Positions 55,960 through 64,000 of a DNA stretch of 64,000 nucleotides are shown in pieces. Origin of the DNA: Chondrilla cf. caribensis (taxonomy: Eukaryota > Porifera > Demospongiae > Chondrillida > Chondrillidae); the NCBI GenBank assembly GCA_964020155.1, contig OZ026565.1, positions 2,455,001 through 2,519,000 of the forward strand, written 5' to 3'. Within the stretch, counting starts at the first letter, position 1, and each line of letters begins with the position of its first letter. The position numbers and the translations under genes were made by a program. The notes beneath the pieces were generated by a model. The model saw only the letters and a program-made list of their open reading frames with translations, had not been told where the DNA came from and made no database searches.

Positions 55960-58161
55960 CCTTGTTAATCTGTGTCCTACCGCAACCTAATAACACGGTA
56001 TTATGACTATTAGACTGTACTTATTATTTAGTCGAGCTCGTTCTTAGACTAGTAGTTCCTCGATATCACATAATTTCCGGAAAGCTAACCGTGCACGCGT
56101 GCGTGATATGTATTATGATAAAGTCGCTGAGATGGATGGTTTTAGAGCATGGTTGCCAACAGTCCAGATATTTCCTGGATTGTCCAGGAAATGACCACCT
56201 TGTCCAGGTGTCCAGGAAAGCTGGTATTTCGTCCAGATTTACCAGGTGCATGATTCTTATGAGGCTTCTGTGTGACACTGTGTAGTGTGGTTAATATATT
56301 GCAAGAAACCATCGTTCAGTTAGCAAGTTAGCTTTTAACATTTTACTTGAGTTACATTTTATTTGGAGGTTGTCATTTGTAGGTTTTTATATAAATGTAA
56401 GCCTCGTATTCTTAATATTGACCATTATCGAGACTTACAACACAGCTACGGAAAGGTTTACATAGTTATTTTTCTGTGAATTGGTCATCTTATTATGAGA
56501 AATACCAATGTCCAGGAAAATGTGGTAAAATCCATGAAATTTGAATTCTTTGTCCAGGAATTCAGGCTGCACTGGTTGGCAACTATGTTAGAGGAAAGAG
56601 TGACAGAGAGAAGACAGCGTTCATATTATCACAAGCCTGCAGCGTAATGTGGTCAGACAGATTTGGCGTGTATAAGACTCATTATTTTGTAATTGTGATG
56701 GACTAGTGTACTAGATACGTTCTCCATAGTTAATTCTGATGTGTATTGACGTATAGTGCTACATAGGATTAATGGTATATCCTAGCACCTTCAGGTGTGG
56801 TGCACTCGAATAATTATTGATTGATTGATTGAATGATTGTATTAGAATTTTGTATGCAGAATGTACAGAATTTCCAAATAATTTAGTATTCATATGTATA
56901 CTATTAATCAATAATTATTACCGAGCGGTATTAGCGAGGTTAACTGTTTTTGTCGCTTAGGCAATGTACATCTATCGATCTATATCTATATTCATCTATC
57001 TATCTACCTATACATATCTACATCTATATATACAGATTAATACTGATTAAACATTGAAATATACTAACTCCATATTATACATTCAATTATAATATTATAT
57101 TAAGTACACTTTGGGACCATGATTTTAGTCCTTATTACAGAGGTGTCCTCAATTTAGAGGTCACTCAATACACTACAGTACTACACTGGGACACAGAATG
57201 GTGTCCTTATTATAGAGGTTTCTGCAATTCAGAGGTTTTTAATGGAGATGTTCCACTGTATTCCACCAATAATCAATACTGAATAACATACGTATACTCC
57301 ACTGACAGTGATGTTGTACATAGTCTTGTATATATGCTGCCCTGAATTTATCACTATGATATCATATTCATTCACTCAGTTCAAAATGTTGTTAATATAG
57401 GTATAATATAATATCTAGATAGCACTTAATAATAATTATGCTTGCGTTAATGTATGCGTATTCAGCTTGAAATGAGCACACTAGTACTCCTATAATGATT
57501 GCCTGATCAATATGTCATATGCATACTAACGTTTTTTTTTTACTTTGGTACACATCCAAATACGAGATATTGTTGAAATCTATATTAATTTTTATACGGA
57601 TGTATTATAATCTATTACTCTATAAGTTTAATATACATTTCCCTCGAAAGCAGCAACTGTTATTCAGTATACGTTTCAAAATAAATAGTATGTAACTATT
57701 TTGAATTGCTGGGAAAGTGGACTGCATGGGATTCCAGCACAAAAGTTTCCCCAAACATCGATGTCTAATCTAGTGATGTTGTTTTGAACCTGAAAAGGGT
57801 GTCTGAGTGGTTCAAGTGAGGTGTGTGTGTGGGGGGGAGGAGGGACAGCCCCAGATGTTTTAATTGGAATTAAAAGTTTTGGTGCATGTACCATGCTCCA
57901 ACTTTAATTCATGCAATAAAATCCACGAGTAAAATCGATCTGCTTTCATGAAAGTACAATTATTATGAATATATAGAATTTCCTACAATTATCCGATACA
58001 TCAGCCAGCTTACATATTGTGTCACTGTGAATACACAAGTGAGACCTAAGAGTAACAAAATACCTTGTGAATTCTACAGTGAATAGACAAGTGAGATCTC
58101 AGGAATACCATTTAAAACTACCAGTCAAGTAAATTACTAAAGCTACAGTACTTAGATGTTA
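55960..58161. other. Intergenic, B2 to DRE-TIM gene
   Basis: No gene seen. It contains the MITE at 56,148-56,587, a TCTA-rich stretch at about 56,970-57,030 and a dispersed repeat at about 57,115-57,260 with two GTCCTTATTA(C/T)AGAGG units, a type I associate with sponge genomes. Confidence 0.55.
56148..56587. mobile_element. MITE with CATGGTTGCCAAC termini
   Basis: 440 bp with ends CATGGTTGCCAAC and complement of CATAGTTGCCAAC, flanked by TTAGAG (56,142-56,147 and 56,588-56,593). Internal TGTCCAGGAAAT-type motifs occur several times in both orientations. hAT-like by end structure; no coding capacity. Confidence 0.75.
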
Positions 58162-59901
58162 CTAAACTCTCTGCTTCCTGATAATCTCATCCTGCATAGC
58201 TGGGAGGAGGCCTTTACTGAAGGTGACAGACAGCAACTCGTCCACGTCGTTGATCTCGGGATACTGACGAAGAGCCCATTTCAAGTAGAGCTTGAACTCG
58301 GACCAGTCAACAAATCCGTCACAATCCATGTCGATTGCTTGCATTGCCTTTCTGGCATTTTCACATCGGAAGCATCCGAAATAAGGAGCCATGAAGCCAT
58401 TGTAAAAGGAATCAAACTGTAGACGATCATCGTTTCGAATTTCATCTCGTAGGTCCCATTGGTCCCAAATTGCTCTGACTTCCTCAATCAACATCTCACT
58501 GGCGGCCGACTTCAATTCCATCTTTCCAATGATGTCACGCATGTCTTCTGTGATCTTCCCACCAGATCTGTCAAACAATAGGGCAAGTCCGACCTTACTC
58601 ATGTACTCCTCCTTCCTGTTGTTAGTCAGGTCCTCTATCATCACCTTTTTCATTTTCTCGGCCATTTCAATGGTGAATTGTGGATTTTCACCAAACAACT
58701 CCACCATCCTGTCGCGGATCATTTCCAAACTAGCCAATGTACTCATTCTTCTGGGAGGCTCCTCGCCAAAGAAGGCTGCCACATCAAACTGCCCATTTCC
58801 ACCTTGACCCATGCTTCCTAACTCAAAGACCATATCCAACGCTCGTTCTCCATACAAAACCTGCTTAGGGTGGGGTGCTTTGCCTGTAGTTATTTTGGTT
58901 ATTTCGGCAGCAGCTCTCCTCAGCTCGGTGCAGTTGTAACGTTCTTGAACGAATTTGTTGCCCAAACGAACGAGATTCATCAGTGTGATGGAAGAGCTGG
59001 CATGGCCAACGGCAGCCCCCTCCTCGCAGATACTGGCCCACACACCACTGGCACCGTTGCTAAGACAGGTCAGTGCTGCAGTGTCTGCAAGCCCCCACTT
59101 CTCATGAACGTGGACCAGCACTTTGCAAGACTCCCACCTGGTACTATCGAGCACTCCTCGGAGGGCAGATGTATAAATACCGAGCTCATCCGGCATGAAT
59201 TGCCCCAATGGCTCCTCGAAAATCACGCCCAATGGCCGTTGTTTCGGGGGCAATCCAGCAAGATACTTGACTAGAGTGAAAACGCGTTCCGGATTCTCCT
59301 TCATTGCAAATGGAAAGTCGCGAATGTTGATAAAGACGTTGGGTTCGTGGTGGAGGTGTTTGATAGCCCATTTGATCCTCTTGCGGAGAAGATGGCAGTA
59401 ATCATCGATGGTGAACTTCCCGTTCCAGTCAACCCTAGGATCGACGAGGTCTATCTCGATGATGGGATTTCTCAAACCAAACGTCTTCATCTTCTCCAAT
59501 CCCACGGGTATCGGTTTCTTATGGAGCACTCCGTCTTTATTGATACTGTCGGTAATCTCAGAGAAGGCGTATAGCGTGCTGAAATCCTCCCCGCGCTCAC
59601 TCAACTGTCGAATGAACTCGTCGTCCACACGCGTCATGTGAGAAAAGGCAGCCACAATGATATGCTTCATCCCGCATCTTTTGACTTCGTTGTAGATTTT
59701 CCACTTGTTCTCTAGCGTATGACCGCGAAGTTGTCCCACAGTGCTCTCTCTGATGGAGTTATCGAGGACGAAACAATCCAGGTCCTTCAAAACCTGTCTC
59801 TTCCTGGCTATTTCGGCAATAGCAGTGTTTAAACGGCTAATTTCATCCTGAAAGTCTCCAGATGTAGACGCTTCGAAACGCTTTGAGTGGGGTGTAGCCA
59901 T
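58162..59901 (-). CDS. DRE-TIM metallolyase-like protein with C-terminal EF-hand
   Basis: Single-exon gene, 579 aa from the ATG at 59,899-59,901, stop TAG at 58,162-58,164. Residues about 40-330 resemble the HMG-CoA lyase / isopropylmalate synthase TIM barrel: DNSIRES at 47-53 fits the D-x-x-x-R-D/E start of the family, and HVHEKWGLADTAAL at 264-277 fits the metal-binding HxH motif. The usual metal-ligand Asn of the later GN motif is replaced by His (AVGHASS, His300). Residues about 435-579 form a helical region ending in a canonical EF-hand loop (DMDCDGFVDWSE, 524-535); the helix-rich stretch before it may be a degenerate partner EF-hand. No targeting peptide is obvious. A calcium-regulated cytosolic lyase or aldolase is inference; the substrate is unknown. 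The lack of introns, next to intron-rich neighbours, could reflect retroposition or an ancestrally intronless gene. Confidence 0.85.
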   Translation of the reverse strand: MATPHSKRFEASTSGDFQDEISRLNTAIAEIARKRQVLKDLDCFVLDNSIRESTVGQLRGHTLENKWKIYNEVKRCGMKHIIVAAFSHMTRVDDEFIRQLSERGEDFSTLYAFSEITDSINKDGVLHKKPIPVGLEKMKTFGLRNPIIEIDLVDPRVDWNGKFTIDDYCHLLRKRIKWAIKHLHHEPNVFINIRDFPFAMKENPERVFTLVKYLAGLPPKQRPLGVIFEEPLGQFMPDELGIYTSALRGVLDSTRWESCKVLVHVHEKWGLADTAALTCLSNGASGVWASICEEGAAVGHASSSITLMNLVRLGNKFVQERYNCTELRRAAAEITKITTGKAPHPKQVLYGERALDMVFELGSMGQGGNGQFDVAAFFGEEPPRRMSTLASLEMIRDRMVELFGENPQFTIEMAEKMKKVMIEDLTNNRKEEYMSKVGLALLFDRSGGKITEDMRDIIGKMELKSAASEMLIEEVRAIWDQWDLRDEIRNDDRLQFDSFYNGFMAPYFGCFRCENARKAMQAIDMDCDGFVDWSEFKLYLKWALRQYPEINDVDELLSVTFSKGLLPAMQDEIIRKQRV

Positions 59902-60108
59902 CACCGTGAGTACTGTAGTCTGGTAGAGGTAGGTCTGTGGTGAGAGGAGGATCCCTTATATTGAAGTTTGTATAACATTATATAATTAACAACGTATAAC
60001 TATAACGTATTCTAATATTATATATAGGTATTCATTAGTATATGTATGATATTATATTGGTATTGAGAAATTGTGACGAATATATATTATATGCAACTCT
60101 CGACCGAT

Positions 60109-60224
60109 ATAATATATATATATATATATATATGATATAATAATAATAATAGTAATAATAATAATAATAATAGTAATAATAATAATAACAATAATAGTAA
60201 TAATAATAATAATAATAATAAGTG
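60109..60224. repeat. (TA)n and (AAT)n simple repeats
   Basis: TA tract (about 60,109-60,132) followed by interrupted AAT triplets (about 60,138-60,222). Confidence 0.95.
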
Positions 60225-60255
60225 TAAATAGGAAATTAGAAGATAATAAAATCAT

Positions 60256-60540
60256 CGTGGAAGTCATCACTTGACCCCAGGACTGATGCCGCGTTCCCCC
60301 TTTGAACAGCCACAGCAATTCTCTGTAGCAGGTAGTGGTGTGATCTCTGCTCTCCAGTCTCTGCCTTGAGTTGCAGGGCCAGCTAGTGCAGGAAGTTTCT
60401 GGCCTTGGAGCCTAAAACCCTTTTGTTTCAATTCCAATGGGGACAAAAAGATAGGTGGCAGCAATGTACGTCCTTGTACTTCTCTATATTTAGTTGTTCC
60501 GCACGGTTGGCTATAGCACCAGGCCCGTTATTATTGTATT
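60256..60540 (-). mobile_element. LINE-type reverse transcriptase relic (C-terminal fragment)
   Basis: Minus-strand reading gives GPGAIANRAEQLNIEKY, then after a frame change KRVLGSKARNFL, and LLQRIAVAVQRGNAASVLGS. This resembles the extreme C-terminus of non-LTR retrotransposon ORF2 proteins, where a QRxSxAxQRGNAA block is common. There is at least one frameshift and two in-frame stops; the rest of the element is missing. Family not assigned. Confidence 0.6.
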
Positions 60541-62526
60541 GTGTAAACAGTATTTGGTTTGTTTCATTAATCATCGGTTTATATATATTATATATATATA
60601 TATATATCCAATACGATAACATGATAATATATATATACATGCATAATAATAGTTGTAATTGCATGTCATGACTACACAAATTATAACGCGGAATACGGAA
60701 CACGGAATGCGGATTACGGAATAATTAAAATGACCGGCTAAGTCACGACACTTTGTATGCCGTTTTCAGCCTTTCCTACACAATGCATTGCATTTCATTC
60801 CATGGACCTGCTTCTCGTCCGTATTTATTTGGTTATTACTGTAGCCACATTCTAAGTGGTGATATGTTTGGGAATTGCGTATAGGTAGCTTTACTGTACC
60901 TATAAACAATTCCCAGACTTAAGAGGTGTATGTGTGCTCCCAATAATAATATGTGAGAGGAAATTACTTCACATATTTGGGGTTGAATTTCAAAATATCA
61001 CCACAACTGCTAGTCTCTGTTCAGACAATTTCCTGAGAACAGTCACAAACTGGCACAAATATACAAACTGTAACTAATGCTGACATTTGGTTCCATATGA
61101 TTTTAGCAGATAAGATTGATGCTGTCGCTATCAGCGTAGCACAACAGGTACACCTGCAGGTTAATTAATCTATGAACCATGTATGATAACCCCTACGATG
61201 TACATATATATGTCCTCCTCAATTGAATGAGGTTCTAGTTGTGGCATGTACACATGACTAACAAAGGCATGAACATGCAAAAATGTGAACTGACAGTAAC
61301 CTTTGTGTCACCTCGGGTCTAATTAAATAATGTATGGGAAGAATATTTGTGTATTTGGATCAACCCATCCCTGTAAGCAGCATTTTGACATTCACAATGA
61401 TTGGTACCCACGTTGATTCTTCATGTAATATTATTATCACAATTTGGTTATTGTACATATACACATATCAAAATAGGGATTCTACTTACTGTGGGTGTGT
61501 AGATGTCTAATCTTATATGTACACAGCAAACAATGTGACTCCTCACCTTAGTGATAATAACTGGATCAACTCACTCCTGTATAGAATTCTCCACATTTCC
61601 TTGATTTCATATGGTCACATAATGTTATTTACCCATTGGACTCAAAACACCTAAGAATTGAATTCAAAGAAACCCCATAATAATATAATTGAGTTGTCCC
61701 TATTATAGTAAATAAGTTTAGCACGCGCATGTGTAGGTGTCATGATGAATAAGCGATTAGTAGGAAGTAACTGTACCCAGCAGCATTGTCAGACTATAAT
61801 AGTGGACTGTTATTAATCCACTATCACTTTATCCCTCAAACCTTTTCTACCCACCACAATATCCCAATACCAATATAATATTATGCAAACAGAATATCTA
61901 ATAATATATGAATATCCACTTAATCTGTCACACTCATTAATCTACCATATTTTCAAAAAAAAATCGTGGGGAATTTATAGAATTCACTGTATTTACTACA
62001 GTATGTAATACATATAATGCATACAAAGAGATCCCATACCCTAACAAATGTGTTATCAATAAGTAAATATACCTCCAAAGGAAGTACTATTATCAAGGGA
62101 CAGGACTGAACACAAGGACCACATGGATCAATGAACCTACAGTATAGACCAGAACACGTACATCCCATTCACACATGTATTAAGTGCATACATGATGGTT
62201 TGATGGGTAAAGACAGTTGTAAGACAAGTGAATGAAATGTAGAGAAAAGAAAACGAATTTGACGAGTACATGTGGAAATTATCAGTATATCACTGTTGAC
62301 CATGTAGAACTGATGCTAAAACCAATATTGTCATATAATGTATACTTGGAATATCTATGAAAATCAAGCTATATTACATACTCTTACAAAGTTGCCCGAT
62401 CCGGCATTATGTCATCACTCTCGTCGCAAGGATATAAGTGTAGGCCGGTGACATGGAAGGCCCACAGCAATCCATCCCATTGTCGGTGTACGAGTACGAG
62501 AAGGCGCACCACAACAATTGTATAAA
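60541..62526. other. Intergenic, AT-rich
   Basis: No convincing gene. A short CGGAATACGGA-type repeat lies near 60,688-60,722. A dispersed repeat with TCATTAATCTACCATATTTTC lies near 61,890-61,970, with diverged relatives near 15,455-15,540, 28,190-28,260 and 35,340-35,410. Confidence 0.5.
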
Positions 62527-63059
62527 ATGGCGGCTATTGCGGAACCTATAGGGCTAAACTCAAGACAATATTTGTGTAGATTGCGGCAAGCCAAAGATCG
62601 CGAGGTCGTCTCTGGCATGATCAAGTCAGTTTTGGAAAGTTATGGACTGTGTTATGAACCCAATGCAGCTGACGAAGATGCTATTTTAGTGGAGAAGTAT
62701 TTTGAAGGAGACCGAGGAGAGTTTTGGGTGGTGCCAGGTGGAAGACACGGAAGGAAGGATTGTAGGGTCTTTGGCGTTTTACGAGAGTCACAGGGGAGGA
62801 AAATGCGTTGAAATACTTAAAATGTATTCACTACCGAAAGTTAGGGGAAAGGACTAGGAAATTAAGGCTTTGCTGCTGTTAATGGAGAAGAGGATTAAAA
62901 AGAAAGGTTATGAAGTTATACTGATATCTCGAAACAGCCTCTGTGTTGAAGGAGGCTTGCGTGATGTACCAAAAGTTTGGATATAAAGCAGTAGAAGGTG
63001 TGGAAACACCTCGATGTGACATGCTTATGTACAAACCCACATCTGAAGTTGGAGATTAA
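62527..63059 (+). pseudogene. Decayed GNAT-family N-acetyltransferase
   Basis: Starts at an ATG in good context (AAAATGGCGGC). The first frame gives YFEGDRGEFWVVPGG and VFGVLRES; the next gives ILKMYSLPKVRGKG (the GNAT acetyl-CoA loop R-x-x-G-x-G/A), MEKRIKKKGYEVILIS, and finally MYQKFGYKAVEG and CDMLMYKP. This order is typical of GNAT acyltransferases. Continuity is broken by an extra A near 62,803, a disrupted acetyl-CoA loop with an in-frame TAG near 62,859, and a frame change near 62,955. Intact length would be about 175 aa. No introns; could be a retrocopy. Sequencing error cannot be excluded, but three breaks argue for decay. Confidence 0.7.
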
Positions 63060-63168
63060 CATGTCATCTTTTGTCATCCCACACAGATTGTACGTGATAT
63101 ACACATACACATGTATTTTTATAATTTTTTTTGTTTTTTTTTGTTTGTTTTTGCGTGTGTGCGTGTGC

Positions 63169-63198
63169 ATGTGTACGTGTGTGAGTGTGTGCATGTGT

Positions 63199-63250
<52 letters not shown>
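63169..63250. repeat. (TG)n microsatellite
   Basis: TG tract about 110 bp downstream of the GNAT pseudogene, preceded by T-rich sequence. Confidence 0.95.
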
Positions 63251-63253
<3 letters not shown>

Positions 63254-63667
63254 GTATGTGTTTCTAGAATTAGTTAAATGTTTGAATTTTTAATAAATTT
63301 ATATTATATTATCACCTTTTCAATGAAAGAATTGTATTATGTTGTAATATTATTGGTGAAACTACTGGTATTGAATATGTACCCATATGGATGAATGCTT
63401 ATTTGTATGTTGCGTGTTACAGGTTCATGGTACTGTTTGCTAGATGTATTATCATGTAAAGCTAATATAATATCATACACAGTGAAAGTAAGTAAATCCG
63501 AAATATGTATGCTTCCTTTCTTTGGTGCATACCACTTGAAATACGTATTTAGCCTCTATTTTATGTAATGTTCTGGTGTGATTTATTTCTCATTCAGCTC
63601 ATCTGCTCTCCAATCTCTTATAATCATAGTAACTGTTATAGGCTGAGTTTGAAATGTATTAATTTAC

Positions 63668-63913
63668 CTAATCTACAGGAAAAGTGAGTGTTCTGTAGCT
63701 GACTCTTATTCCACTTTTAGTATTTGCAAAGACCCACTTTACATGTACAGACATGCAGTCAACTCCATTTATTACAAATCCACTTAATGTGTTTGCACAT
63801 ACTTTATCACCTTTAGAGATGACATGTAGATCTAGATAGTGGATTGTTTCATACCAAGGCAAAGCCAGAGGTATTCGAATTCCATACCAGGATCCATTCC
63901 ACGTGTACCTTTC
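63668..63913 (-). CDS. Terminal exon of an unrecognised gene (continues beyond right edge)
   Basis: An 82-codon open stretch begins after a plausible acceptor (CCTTTAG/GAAAGG, 63,914) and ends in TAG at 63,668-63,670. It starts ERYTWNGSWYGIRIPL and continues with alternating hydrophobic and polar residues (YLDLHVISKGDKVC, VHVKWVFA), like a beta-sandwich domain with two cysteines. I do not recognise the family. Upstream exons would lie right of the window. Confidence 0.5.
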   Translation of the reverse strand, partial: ERYTWNGSWYGIRIPLALPWYETIHYLDLHVISKGDKVCANTLSGFVINGVDCMSVHVKWVFANTKSGIRVSYRTLTFPVD

Positions 63914-64000
63914 CTAAAGGTGGTATAATTAATATAATTATAGACGTAATATACATTTGCTGACCTTTTTGATAGTCAATTAAGTGGATCTCAGGGATAC

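Noticed and set aside
58529..59641. Several plus-strand frames inside the DRE-TIM gene.
   Set aside because: Shorter, with no family resemblance, opposite a convincing 579-codon frame.
61953..62168. Cys-containing minus-strand frame of 71 codons.
   Set aside because: Overlaps a dispersed repeat, no paired splice sites or neighbouring exons found, and no family recognised.

Overview
The window reads as nuclear DNA of an early-branching animal, most likely a demosponge such as Amphimedon queenslandica. That assignment is inferred from gene style, the AT-rich and (CA)n-rich non-coding DNA, and sponge-like dispersed repeats; it was not tested by a search. Genes have many short GT-AG introns. CpG is visibly denser around first exons than in gene bodies.

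Positions 1-55,959 hold a tandem cluster of six related genes, all on the minus strand. From left to right they are A1 (<1-8,655), B1 (9,590-18,489), C (19,269-29,113), D (about 29,414-36,195), A2 (36,742-45,137) and B2 (45,979-55,959). Each encodes, or once encoded, a plexin/MET-type receptor: signal peptide, sema domain, PSI modules alternating with IPT/TIG modules, one membrane helix and a juxtamembrane coiled coil. The cytoplasmic part is not the plexin RasGAP and not a kinase. It is one long exon rich in tyrosine motifs (YxN, NPAY, and in B and C also YMDM and YEEV-like). I could splice A2 (17 exons, 1,429 aa) and C (22 exons, 1,558 aa) in frame throughout. A1 is intact as far as the left edge. 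B1, B2 and D are pseudogenes with several lesions each.

A1-B1 and A2-B2 are two copies of one segmental duplication, about 36.4-36.9 kb apart. C and D are a second, older duplicate pair lying between them. The cluster shows birth-and-death evolution: truncations, frameshifts, transposon hits, in-frame minisatellite growth in tails and a possible conversion tract.

To the right, 55,960-58,161 is intergenic and contains a small transposon. A single-exon minus-strand gene (58,162-59,901) encodes an unusual protein with a DRE-TIM metallolyase-like barrel and a C-terminal EF-hand. Then follow a LINE reverse-transcriptase relic (about 60,256-60,540), AT-rich intergenic DNA, a decayed intronless GNAT acetyltransferase pseudogene (62,527-63,059, plus strand) and the terminal exon of an unrecognised minus-strand gene that runs off the right edge.

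The functional idea for the cluster is inference: surface receptors that bind semaphorin-like or self ligands and signal through SH2/PTB adaptors rather than through a plexin GAP. Some small indels could be draft-assembly errors.
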